Positions 17,084-24,409 of a stretch of 64,000 bases of DNA are shown here, in pieces. This DNA is from Dermatobacter hominis (GTDB lineage Bacteria > Actinomycetota > Acidimicrobiia > Acidimicrobiales > Microtrichaceae). Numbering within the stretch: position 1 is the stretch's first letter; each line of letters opens with the position of its first letter. The DNA is taken from assembly GCF_020715685.1 (NCBI RefSeq), contig NZ_CP085840.1, positions 2,728,001-2,792,000 on the forward strand, written 5' to 3'. Made by a program: the position numbers and the translations under genes. Below the pieces are notes generated by a model. That model was given only the letters and a program-made list of their open reading frames with translations. It did no database searches and had not been told where the DNA came from.

Positions 17084-17935
17084 ATGGCCACCGAGACCCC
17101 TCGCCCGACCGTCCGCTACGAGGTCGCCGACCGGGTCGCCACCGTGACCCTCGACCGTCCGCACCGGCTCAACGCCTGGACCGGGCGGATGCACACCGAG
17201 TACCGGCGCCGCATCGCCGAGGCCGAGGCGGACCCCGGCGTCCGGGCCATCGTCGTCACCGGCGAGGGTCGGGGGTTCTGCGCCGGCGCCGACACCGGCG
17301 CACTGGAGCAGCACGCCGAGGCCGGCCGGTACGACGACGGCGTCAGAGAGCCGCTCGCCGAGCCCGGCTACGGGGTCCGGGCGGAGTTCGATCACGCGTT
17401 CGCCTTCCACTACGGGCTGACGAAGCCGGTGATCGCGGCGGTCAACGGGCCGGCGGCCGGCGTCGGCCTGGTCCTCGCCTGCTACTGCGACCTCCGCTTC
17501 GCGGCGGCGGGCGCCAAGCTCACGACGTCGGCGCCGCGGCTGGGCCTCCCGGCCGAGTTCGGCCTGTCGTGGGTCCTGCCCCGCCTGGTCGGGCTGGGCC
17601 ACGCCGCCGACCTGCTCCTGTCGTCACGGGTGGTGCTGGCCGAGGAGGCCGCGACGATGGGGCTCATCAACCGGGTGCTGCCGGCTGACGAGCTGCTCTC
17701 CCACGCCCACGAATACGCCCGGGTGCTGGCCACCGAGGTCTCGCCCGCTGCGGTGCGGGCCGCCAAGCACCAGCTCTACGCCGACCAGCACGACGACCTG
17801 GGCACGTCGATCGAGCGGGCCGAGGCGCTGCTCGACGAGATGATGGGCGCACCGGACTACGCCGAGGGCGTGCGCGCGTGGGTCGACAAGCGCCCGCCCG
17901 AGTTCCCCGACCCGCCCGACGCGCGACCCACCTGA
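17084..17935 (+). CDS. Enoyl-CoA hydratase/isomerase family protein
   Basis: Crotonase-fold enzyme of 283 residues that hydrates or isomerises enoyl-CoA thioesters. It has VATVTLDRPHRLNAW, the oxyanion-hole stretch GRGFCAGADTGAL (~62-75) and VNGPAAGVGLVLA (~118-130). The glutamate pair of true hydratases is not clear: the second site reads PRLGLPAEFG, with a Glu in place. A C-terminal helix swap region is present. The start is the ATG at 17084; no clear Shine-Dalgarno is seen. It ends at a strong bidirectional terminator. Confidence 0.87.
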   Translation: MATETPRPTVRYEVADRVATVTLDRPHRLNAWTGRMHTEYRRRIAEAEADPGVRAIVVTGEGRGFCAGADTGALEQHAEAGRYDDGVREPLAEPGYGVRAEFDHAFAFHYGLTKPVIAAVNGPAAGVGLVLACYCDLRFAAAGAKLTTSAPRLGLPAEFGLSWVLPRLVGLGHAADLLLSSRVVLAEEAATMGLINRVLPADELLSHAHEYARVLATEVSPAAVRAAKHQLYADQHDDLGTSIERAEALLDEMMGAPDYAEGVRAWVDKRPPEFPDPPDARPT

Positions 17936-17940
17936 CCGTT

Positions 17941-17984
17941 CTGGCTGTCGTCCTCCCGGTCCTGACCGGGAGGACGACAGCCAG
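17941..17984. terminator. Bidirectional terminator, 20-bp perfect stem
   Basis: Arms 17941-17960 and 17965-17984 are perfectly complementary around a CCTG loop. It lies between the convergent enoyl-CoA hydratase and LLM oxidoreductase genes and would serve both. It is the longest perfect stem I noticed in the window. Confidence 0.9.
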
Positions 17985-18001
17985 TTCGATGGGAGGGAGG
18001 G

Positions 18002-19033
18002 TCAGGCGGCGTTCACGGCCCGCGCGATCTCGGCCCAGCGGCCCACGTGCTCGGGGTTCCGGGCGACGTCCTCCTGCGTCATGTAGCTGATGACTCGCGC
18101 CGCGGTCCTGCGGTAGCGCTCGACGACCCGGTCGGCGATCTCGTCCCAGCGCCCGACGATGGCGAAGTGCTCGAGCATGTCGTCGGTGACGATGGCGGTC
18201 AGGCCCTTGAGGTCGCCGGCCTTGAGCCGGTCGTTCATCGCCGCCGACGTGCCGTCGAAGCCGAGGTCGTCGAACTGGAAGCCGTAGTTCTTGGTCGAGC
18301 CGTAGAAGCCGATCTGCATCCGGGCGCGGCGGTCGAGGAACTCGCGCTCCTCGGGCGTGTCACCGGCGACGATGAACACCGGCACGAGGAGGTCGATTTC
18401 GGACGGGTCGCGGCCCGCGGACGCCGCGCCCTCCGCGACGGCGGGCTGCAGCCGGTGCTCGAGGTAGTGCATCGAGTGGAGCGGGTGGACGTGGATGCCG
18501 TCGGCGACCTCGCCCGCCATGCGGGTCATCCAGGGTCCGACCGCGGAGACGTCGACCTTGATGTCGCCGAACGCGTGGCGGGGCGGCCGCCACTGGTCGG
18601 GCAGCAGCGTGAGCCGGTAGTAGTCGCCCTGGTGGTCGAGCGGCCGATCGCCCCGGAAGGCGGCGAGCGAGTCCTTCACGGCCAGCAGGTAGTCGCGCAT
18701 CCGGGGACCGGGCGGGTCGAACTCGGCGCCGTAGCGACGCTCGACGTGGGCCCGCACCTGGCTGCCCAGCCCGAGGCGGAACCGACCACCGGTGTTCCCG
18801 GCGAGCTCCCACGCGATGCCCGCGGCGACCATCGGGCTGATCGGGAACGCGACAGCGATGCCGGTGGAGAGCTCGAGCGTCGGCGCGGCCTGTGCCGCTG
18901 CGGCGATGCTCATCCACGGCGTCTGGCCGGTCTCGGTGAACACCATGCCGGCGAAGCCGGCGTCCTCCGCCAGCCGGGCCAGGTCGGCTGCGTCGCCCCA
19001 GCTGCTGGGACCCACCATCAGGTCGAACTCCAT
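18002..19033 (-). CDS. LLM-class flavin/F420-dependent oxidoreductase
   Basis: A 343-residue luciferase-like TIM-barrel protein starting MEFDLMVGPSSWGDAADLA, with LELSTGIAVAFPISP and GRFRLGLGSQV typical of the F420-binding LLM group (TIGR03617-like). It probably uses F420H2 or FMNH2 on an unknown substrate. The ATG at 19033 has GGAGGT nine bases upstream. It is divergent from the sulfur-type cluster across ~190 bp; because related LLM enzymes desulfonate alkanesulfonates, a link is possible but unproven. Confidence 0.87.
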   Translation of the reverse strand: MEFDLMVGPSSWGDAADLARLAEDAGFAGMVFTETGQTPWMSIAAAAQAAPTLELSTGIAVAFPISPMVAAGIAWELAGNTGGRFRLGLGSQVRAHVERRYGAEFDPPGPRMRDYLLAVKDSLAAFRGDRPLDHQGDYYRLTLLPDQWRPPRHAFGDIKVDVSAVGPWMTRMAGEVADGIHVHPLHSMHYLEHRLQPAVAEGAASAGRDPSEIDLLVPVFIVAGDTPEEREFLDRRARMQIGFYGSTKNYGFQFDDLGFDGTSAAMNDRLKAGDLKGLTAIVTDDMLEHFAIVGRWDEIADRVVERYRRTAARVISYMTQEDVARNPEHVGRWAEIARAVNAA

Positions 19034-19123
19034 CCGGACCGCACCTCCCGCTGACCATCCGTCCGACCGGCCAACCTAGGGGGCGCCGACCGGTCCACGT
19101 CGGCCGGACGGCGCCCGGCCAGA

Positions 19124-19174
19124 GTTTCTGATGTCATCCATGCGTCACCAGCCGCACTTCCTGGCGTCAGAAAC
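19124..19174. repeat. Separated 8-bp inverted repeat GTTTCTGA / TCAGAAAC
   Basis: Arms at 19124-19131 and 19167-19174, perfectly complementary, 35 bp apart, in the region upstream of the LLM gene and the sulfur-type cluster. The centre-to-centre distance (~43 bp, about four turns) suits two protein half-sites, but it could be chance. Confidence 0.35.
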
Positions 19175-19221
19175 GTGGGGGCGGGGGTGGGTGCAGTTGC
19201 ACCGGACGGGGGCGTGGGGTA

Positions 19222-19246
19222 AAACCTGACCATTCCGGTCATATTT
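19222..19246. promoter_or_regulatory. Operator-like inverted repeat, copy A, before the CDO-like/ABC operon
   Basis: AAACCTGACC (19222-19231), 5-bp spacer, GGTCATATTT (19237-19246). The left arm and the first half of the right arm match copy B at 24330-24354, with the same 5-bp spacing. It lies over the likely promoter of the operon beginning at 19315. From 19034 to 19314 the only other structure seen is the separated inverted repeat at 19124-19174. Confidence 0.65.
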
Positions 19247-19314
19247 ACTTGGAAGAACGACGTGGCCATCCTGACGCAGACCCGCGAACCGATCCGGCGC
19301 CCCAGGTGGCACCG

Positions 19315-19767
19315 ATGAGCGCCGACCGGCGGCTCGCGGCCATGGCCCTGCACCCGGCCTCGCAGGACCGGTCGACCACCCTGTCGGACGAGTCGCTCCG
19401 GGCGATCGCCGCAGGCCTCGGCTCCGTGGTCGACACCCACCTCGCCGAGCCGGCCCGGTCGGTGCAGCGCACGCGCATGCTCGCCACCCCCGCCTACGAC
19501 GTGTGGCTGATGACGTGGGGGCCCTCGTCGTCGGCCGATCCGCACGACCACGCCGGCTCGGTGGGCGTCGTGCACGTCGTGGCGGGCGAGCTCTCCGAGG
19601 ACGCGTCCGACGTCCACGGCGGGGCCCGCCACCGCCGCCAGATCCCCGCCGGCGTGACCACGACCCTGTCGGCCATCGGCCGCCACACGCTGGCCAACCG
19701 GACGGACCGCACGGCGGTCAGCGTCCATGTGTACTCGCCGCCGCTCGGCGACCCCCACGACGGATGA
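19315..19767 (+). CDS. Cysteine dioxygenase-like cupin (first)
   Basis: A 150-residue single-cupin protein of the cysteine-dioxygenase type, which oxidises a thiol to a sulfinate with O2 and Fe(II). The metal ligands are visible as HDH in DPHDHAGS (His77, His79) and His124 in GRHTLANR, followed by the Ser-His-Tyr relay in SVHVYSPPL (S136, H138, Y140). The ATG at 19315 has AGGTGG nearby. It is first in an operon: the permease gene starts inside its stop (ATGA). A nearby paralogue lies at 23034-23534. The true thiol substrate is unknown. Confidence 0.82.
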   Translation: MSADRRLAAMALHPASQDRSTTLSDESLRAIAAGLGSVVDTHLAEPARSVQRTRMLATPAYDVWLMTWGPSSSADPHDHAGSVGVVHVVAGELSEDASDVHGGARHRRQIPAGVTTTLSAIGRHTLANRTDRTAVSVHVYSPPLGDPHDG

Positions 19768-20636
19768 CCGCGACCGCACCTGAGCTCGTCGACCCGGCGC
19801 CGGCCGGGTCGGACCCGGGCCGCGCCGTCGACCGGTCCGACAGGACCCGGGGCGCGACCCTCCGCCGGGTCGCGATCCGCGTCGCCGCCGTCGGCGGGAT
19901 CGTCCTCGCCTGGTGGGCGGTCACGGCGCTGGAGATCTGGCCGGAGCTGATCGTCCCCCGCCCGGGCTCGGTCTGGCAGCGTTTCGTCGAGTCGGTCACC
20001 ACCCACGACGGCGTGCGCGGGCTCGAGGGCCACTACCTCTGGGAGCACCTGGCGGCGAGCGGGAAGCGGCTGGCGCTCGGGGTCGGTGCAGCGATCGTGA
20101 TCGGCGTGCCGATCGGCCTCGCCATGGCCACGATCCGGCCCATCCGCACCGCGACCGAACCGTTCCTGAACTTCGTCCGCAGCCTGCCCCCGCTCGCCTA
20201 CTTCTCCCTCCTCATCATCTGGTTCGGCATCGAGGACACGTCCAAGGTGTGGCTGCTGTTCGTCGCGGCGGTCGCGCCGATCTCCCTCTCCGTCGTCGCC
20301 GGCGCCGAGTCGATCCGCTCCGACTGGTTCGACGCGGCGCGCTCGCAGGGTGCGAGCCGTCTCCAGGTCGTCCGCCACCTGGTCGTGCCGGCCGTCCGGC
20401 CCGAGCTGTTCACCGGGATCCGGCTGGCGATCGGTTTCGCCTTCACCACGATCGTCGCAGCCGAGACCGTCAACGGCATCCCCGGCATCGGGGGCCTGGC
20501 GTGGTCGACGAAGAAGTTCAACCAGACCGACATCGCCGTGCTCTGCGTGATCGTCATCGGCCTCTGCGCCGTCGCCATCGACCAGATCATCCGGGCGATC
20601 GAGCGACGGGCCGTGCCCTGGAAGGGCCGGGCCTGA
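19764..20636 (+). CDS. ABC transporter permease (SsuC/TauC type)
   Basis: A 290-residue inner-membrane permease of the nitrate/sulfonate/taurine group. There are about six membrane spans and an EAA-type cytoplasmic loop (AARSQGASRLQVVRHLVVP, ~195-213) that contacts the ATPase. The ATG at 19764 overlaps the preceding stop. The downstream binding-protein gene is separated by 100 bp holding two hairpins. Partners are the SBP at 20737 and ATPase at 21798. Confidence 0.9.
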   Translation: MTATAPELVDPAPAGSDPGRAVDRSDRTRGATLRRVAIRVAAVGGIVLAWWAVTALEIWPELIVPRPGSVWQRFVESVTTHDGVRGLEGHYLWEHLAASGKRLALGVGAAIVIGVPIGLAMATIRPIRTATEPFLNFVRSLPPLAYFSLLIIWFGIEDTSKVWLLFVAAVAPISLSVVAGAESIRSDWFDAARSQGASRLQVVRHLVVPAVRPELFTGIRLAIGFAFTTIVAAETVNGIPGIGGLAWSTKKFNQTDIAVLCVIVIGLCAVAIDQIIRAIERRAVPWKGRA

Positions 20637-20648
20637 CGAAGGGCGGGA

Positions 20649-20706
20649 CCCCGGCGCCACGAACGCGGCGCCGGGGCCCGCACCGACCGTCGGCGGCAAC
20701 CGACGG
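20649..20706 (+). other. Two intra-operon hairpins between permease and binding-protein genes
   Basis: Hairpin 1: arms 20649-20658 and 20667-20676, 10 bp perfect, 8-base loop. Hairpin 2: arms 20687-20693 and 20700-20706, 7 bp perfect, 6-base loop. They sit inside the operon, so partial termination or mRNA stabilisation/processing to set subunit ratio is more likely than full termination. Confidence 0.65.
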
Positions 20707-20736
20707 CACCACCCACCACCCCACTTGGAGGAGACA

Positions 20737-21801
20737 GTGAGCAGCACCATTCGACACCGGATCGCGGCCGCGTTGGCAGCGGTCCTGGCCCTCGGGCTCG
20801 TCGCCGCCGCGTGCGGCGACGACTCGAAGGACGAGTCGTCGTCCGGTTCCGGCTCGGAGCCGGCAGCGGCCGAGGCGCCCGAGACGATCACGATCGCCTA
20901 CCAGGCGATCCCCAACGGCGACCTGGTCGTCAAGCACGAGGGCTGGCTCGAGGAGGCGCTGCCCGACACGAAGATCGAGTGGAAGAAGTTCGACTCCGGC
21001 GGCGACGTCAACGAGGCCGTCGCCGCCGGAGCGGTGGACATCGGTCTGGCAGGCTCCAGCCCGGTCTCCCGTGGCATCAGCCAGGAGCTCCCCTACCAGG
21101 TGCCCTGGATCCACGACGTCATCGGCGCCGCCGAGGCGCTCGTCGTGCGCTCGTCCAAGGTGACGTCGCTCGAGGACCTGAAGGGCAAGACCGTGGCGAC
21201 GCCGTTCGCCTCCACCTCGCACTTCTCGCTGCTGGCGGCGCTCGACGACGCCGGCGTCGACCCGTCGTCGGTGAACATCATCGACGCCGCGCCCGACGAG
21301 ATCTACGCGGCGTGGACCCGGGGCGACATCGACGGCGCCTACGTCTGGAACCCCAACCTGGCCAAGCTCGAGTCCGAGGGCGGCAAGGTGCTGGTGGACT
21401 CGGCCCAGCTCTCCGAGAAGGGCCACACCACCTACGACCTCGCCGTGGTCACGAACGAGTTCGCGGAGAAGTACCCGGACGCCGTGACCACGTGGGCCGA
21501 GCAGCAGAACAAGGCCGTCGAGCTCATCAAGTCGGATCCGGCCGCGGCGGCCAAGGCGATCGCGGCCGAGCTGTCGATCTCCGAGGACGAGGCCGAGTCG
21601 CAGCTCGGCGACCTCATCTTCCTCGACGCCTCCGAGCAGGTCGGCACGGACTACCTGGGCGGTGGCCTGGCCGAGAACCTCTTCGCCTCGGCCGAGTTCA
21701 ACAAGGAGCTCGGCAAGGTCGACGCGGTCCAGCCCGAGAGCGCCTACACCGACGCCGTGGTGACGACGTTCGCCGACGCGGCGGCCAAGGCGAAGCAGTG
21801 A
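20737..21801 (+). CDS. ABC transporter substrate-binding lipoprotein (NitT/TauT/SsuA type)
   Basis: A 354-residue exported lipoprotein. The signal peptide ends in a lipobox-like VAAAC (Cys ~28), followed by a Ser/Asp/Glu-rich linker and a two-lobe NMT1/SsuA-like domain (ITIAYQAIPNGDLV, GSSPVSRG, LKGKTVATPFASTSHF). It should capture an aliphatic sulfonate, taurine-like or similar anionic ligand. The GTG at 20737 has GGAGGAGA just upstream; an in-frame TTG at 20725 lies in that Shine-Dalgarno region and is less likely. It overlaps the ATPase start by 4 bases. Confidence 0.9.
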   Translation: MSSTIRHRIAAALAAVLALGLVAAACGDDSKDESSSGSGSEPAAAEAPETITIAYQAIPNGDLVVKHEGWLEEALPDTKIEWKKFDSGGDVNEAVAAGAVDIGLAGSSPVSRGISQELPYQVPWIHDVIGAAEALVVRSSKVTSLEDLKGKTVATPFASTSHFSLLAALDDAGVDPSSVNIIDAAPDEIYAAWTRGDIDGAYVWNPNLAKLESEGGKVLVDSAQLSEKGHTTYDLAVVTNEFAEKYPDAVTTWAEQQNKAVELIKSDPAAAAKAIAAELSISEDEAESQLGDLIFLDASEQVGTDYLGGGLAENLFASAEFNKELGKVDAVQPESAYTDAVVTTFADAAAKAKQ

Positions 21802-22616
21802 CGTCGGCCGTCGGGACCCGCGACGCCGAGCCGGTCGACCGGACGGTGCACATCCGTTCGGTCACCCATCGGTTCCAGGGTCCCGACGGCCGGCCCGTCG
21901 ACGTGCTCGACGACATCGACCTCACGATCGAGCAGGGCTCGTTCGTCTGCCTGGTCGGTCCGTCCGGGTGCGGCAAGTCGACGCTCCTCCGCCTCCTCGC
22001 CGGGTTCACCACCCCTACCGACGGGGAGATCCGGGTCGGCGCCTCGCTCGTGGGAGCTCCCTCCCACGAGCGGGGCGTCGTGTTCCAGCAACCGACGCTG
22101 TACCCATGGCTGACCGTGGCCGGCAACGTTGGCTTCGGGCTCCGCATGCGCCGGCTGAAGCGGGCGCAGCGCGACGCGATCGTCGTTGAGCACCTGGAGC
22201 TGGTGGGACTGGCCGACGTGGCCGACTTCCGGCCCTACGAGCTGTCGGGGGGCATGCAGCAGCGGGCGCAGATCGCCCGGGTCCTCGCCAACGACCCCGA
22301 CATCATCCTGATGGACGAGCCGTTCGGCGCGCTCGACGCCATCACGCGCGACCGACTGCAGGACGAGCTGCTGCGCATCTGGCGCGAGACCGGGCGCACG
22401 GTCCTGTTCATCACCCACTCGGTCGACGAGGCCGTCTACCTGGGCACCCGCGTGCTCGTGATGGGCCCGCGCCCCGGGCGCATCGTGCTCGACGTGCCCG
22501 AGCCGTTCTCGGCCGAGCCCCGCGACGCCGATGTCCGCCACTCCCCCGAGTTCGCGACGGCCGCCCGGGAGGTGGCCGACGCGCTGCAGGCCGCCGTCGC
22601 CGCCACCCCGGCCTGA
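21798..22616 (+). CDS. ABC transporter ATP-binding protein (SsuB/TauB type)
   Basis: A 272-residue ATPase energising the importer. It has Walker A GPSGCGKST (~54-62), Q-loop FQQPTLYPW, signature LSGGMQQR (~148), Walker B IILMDEPFGALD (~168-180) and H-loop THS. The extra N-terminal ~15 residues precede VHIRSVTHRF. The GTG at 21798 overlaps the SBP stop. It is the last gene of the plus-strand operon, followed by a hairpin. Confidence 0.92.
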   Translation: MTSAVGTRDAEPVDRTVHIRSVTHRFQGPDGRPVDVLDDIDLTIEQGSFVCLVGPSGCGKSTLLRLLAGFTTPTDGEIRVGASLVGAPSHERGVVFQQPTLYPWLTVAGNVGFGLRMRRLKRAQRDAIVVEHLELVGLADVADFRPYELSGGMQQRAQIARVLANDPDIILMDEPFGALDAITRDRLQDELLRIWRETGRTVLFITHSVDEAVYLGTRVLVMGPRPGRIVLDVPEPFSAEPRDADVRHSPEFATAAREVADALQAAVAATPA

Positions 22617-22625
22617 CCGCTCCGT

Positions 22626-22643
22626 CGCGACCGTTCCGTCGCG
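22626..22643. terminator. Hairpin between convergent ATPase and rhodanese genes
   Basis: CGCGAC/GTCGCG arms around a 6-base loop. It lies in the 34-bp gap between the two convergent operons of the sulfur-type cluster and probably terminates both. Confidence 0.55.
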
Positions 22644-22650
22644 GCAGGAG

Positions 22651-23037
22651 TCAGGTCAGATCGGTGAGGCCGGCCGCGGCGAGGGCCTGGTAGCCGCCGT
22701 CGAGGTCGGTCGCGCCCGGCAGGCCGAGACGGCGCAGCGACACGGCGGCGAGGCTCGACGCGTAGCCCTCGTCGCACACGAGCACAACCGTGCGATTCGG
22801 GTCGTCGAAGCCGTCGAGCCGGTGCGGCGAGGTCGGGTCGAGGCGCCACTCGAGCTGGTTGCGGTCGACCACGACGGCACCGCCGATCGGGCCGTCGGCC
22901 TCCCGGAGCCCGATCGGGCGGATGTCGACGACCCAGGCGCCGCCGGCGAGCAGCTCGCGGAGGTCGGCGGGCGTCGGGCGGACCCCGAGCTCGTCGCGGG
23001 CCGCAGCGAGCAGCCGGTCGACGTTCGACGCCGTCAC
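22651..23037 (-). CDS. Rhodanese-like sulfurtransferase domain protein
   Basis: A 128-residue single rhodanese domain that could carry a sulfane sulfur on its active-site cysteine. The loop is VCDEGYAS (Cys ~90), close to the CxxGxR pattern but with Ala in place of the Arg. WVVDIRP supplies the conserved CDC25-type Asp/Arg. The GTG at 23037 overlaps the preceding cupin stop by 4 bases. It is the last gene of the minus-strand operon with the PIG-L and CDO-like genes. Confidence 0.85.
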   Translation of the reverse strand: MTASNVDRLLAAARDELGVRPTPADLRELLAGGAWVVDIRPIGLREADGPIGGAVVVDRNQLEWRLDPTSPHRLDGFDDPNRTVVLVCDEGYASSLAAVSLRRLGLPGATDLDGGYQALAAAGLTDLT

Positions 23038-23534
23038 GGCAGCTCGGGGAGCGACGTGCTCCAGAGCGTCGGCTCGGGGTCGACGTCGTCGCGCCGCACG
23101 GGCGCTCCGTCGTCGCCGTAGAAGACCATCGTCGACAGCGGCGGTGAGTAGACGTGCACGCTCGTCGCCCGCGCCGGTCCGTCGTTGACGATGTCGTGGA
23201 CTGCGTCGGCGGTGACCCGGTGCACGCCGCCGGGAACGATGACGCTCGTCGAGGTGCCACCCGGCTCGAGCAGCACCTCGCGCAGCGCACCGCGCACCAC
23301 GCTGATCGACGCCGCCGAGCCGCCGTGGTCGTGGGGGTCGACGGACGTCTCGGTCGGCCAGTCGATCAGCCAGGCGTCGAACGCGTCGGTCGCCAGCACC
23401 TTCCACCAGCGCCGCCCGTCGGCCGGGGGCAGCGACGCCACCGTCGACGTGAAGCCTGCGGCGAGGGCGAGCGCCATCGCGTCGCGCTCCTCGGGCGACA
23501 GCGCGGCGGGGGCGAGCGCGGACGTCGCGCTCAC
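23034..23534 (-). CDS. Cysteine dioxygenase-like cupin (second)
   Basis: Encodes 166 residues, paralogous to the protein at 19315-19767. Iron ligands are seen in DPHDHGGS (His68, His70) and His113, with the relay S125-H127-Y129 in SVHVYSPPL; the spacing from the third histidine to the tyrosine is the same in both proteins. It has a longer C-terminal tail (~20 residues, STMVFYGDDGAP...). The GTG at 23534 has GGAGGT six bases upstream and overlaps the PIG-L stop. It probably oxidises a thiol made by or passing through the PIG-L enzyme. Confidence 0.82.
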   Translation of the reverse strand: MSATSALAPAALSPEERDAMALALAAGFTSTVASLPPADGRRWWKVLATDAFDAWLIDWPTETSVDPHDHGGSAASISVVRGALREVLLEPGGTSTSVIVPGGVHRVTADAVHDIVNDGPARATSVHVYSPPLSTMVFYGDDGAPVRRDDVDPEPTLWSTSLPELP

Positions 23535-24307
23535 GGCGCCACCTCCAGCGGTCGGCCGCCCGTCGTGTCGAGGGCCAGGTCGTCGATGGCGCCGCGTCGG
23601 CCGTGCCGCACGTACCACTCCAGGCCGTACACGTCGTCGAAGTGGTCGCCGGACCCGAACGTGGGGTCCGGGCCGACCTGGCTGCGGTGCTCGGCGATCG
23701 CCCGCAGCTTCGGCACCAGCACCGCCGACACGTCGACGGTGGTCGAGATCTCGACGGTCGGCATCCCGACGGCCCGGGACGGGCTGATGGACGCCCCCGC
23801 CACCGCGGCCACGTGCGTGTCGACGAAGTGGAGGTGCTCGCGGTCGACCGTGACCTCGTACCAGGTCGGCAGGTCGGCCATGGCGGCCGCCAGCCGGCCG
23901 ACCCGGTGCGCCTGCACGTGGTCGGGGTGCCCGTAGACGCCCTCGGCGTCGTAGGTCACGAGCGCGTCCGCCTCCTCGACCTCGATGAGCGCCGCCACCT
24001 GTGCGGCGACGTGGTCGGCCCGGGCCGCCGCGAAGGCGTCCTCCGACCGGCCGTCGGCGGCGGGCGAGCCGCCCGAGTCGCGGTGGTCGAGGAACACCGT
24101 GCTGGCGACGCCCAGGTGCTCGCACGCGGCGCGGGCCTCGGCGCGCCGCACGTCGCCCAGGCCCTCCCCGGCGCCGAGGCCGAGCTCGCCCGAGGTCGCG
24201 AACACGACGACCACGCGGTGCCCACGCTCGGCGAGGAGCGCGATCGTGCCGCCGGTGAAGATCGCCTCGTCGTCGGGGTGTGCGTGGAGGAAGAGGATCG
24301 TCGACAT
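23531..24307 (-). CDS. PIG-L/LmbE-family zinc deacetylase (MshB/Mca-like)
   Basis: A 258-residue zinc amidohydrolase of the LmbE fold, the family of N-acetylglucosaminyl-inositol deacetylase MshB and mycothiol-conjugate amidase Mca. Visible motifs are HAHPDDE (His10, Asp13 region), ATSGELG and GHPDHVQAHR (~150). It is first in the operon, 23 bases downstream of operator copy B. The family and its neighbours (two CDO-like cupins, rhodanese, importer) suggest removal of an acyl or sugar-linked amide from a thiol compound; the substrate is unknown. Confidence 0.88.
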   Translation of the reverse strand: MSTILFLHAHPDDEAIFTGGTIALLAERGHRVVVVFATSGELGLGAGEGLGDVRRAEARAACEHLGVASTVFLDHRDSGGSPAADGRSEDAFAAARADHVAAQVAALIEVEEADALVTYDAEGVYGHPDHVQAHRVGRLAAAMADLPTWYEVTVDREHLHFVDTHVAAVAGASISPSRAVGMPTVEISTTVDVSAVLVPKLRAIAEHRSQVGPDPTFGSGDHFDDVYGLEWYVRHGRRGAIDDLALDTTGGRPLEVAP

Positions 24308-24329
24308 GGCCCGTGCTCGCCGTTGCTCT

Positions 24330-24354
24330 AAACCTGACCAACCCGGTCAGGTTT
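24330..24354. promoter_or_regulatory. Operator-like perfect inverted repeat, copy B, before the PIG-L operon
   Basis: AAACCTGACC (24330-24339), 5-bp spacer, GGTCAGGTTT (24345-24354): ten-bp perfect arms. On the minus strand TTGAAA and TTTAGA overlap the outer ends with 19 bp between them, so a bound protein would sit between -35 and -10. Copy A lies at the far end of the cluster. Confidence 0.75.
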
Positions 24355-24409
24355 CAAGAGTATGGCGGTGACGGGCGCCGTCGGCAACCCCTTCCGGCGC
24401 TCCGGCGGT

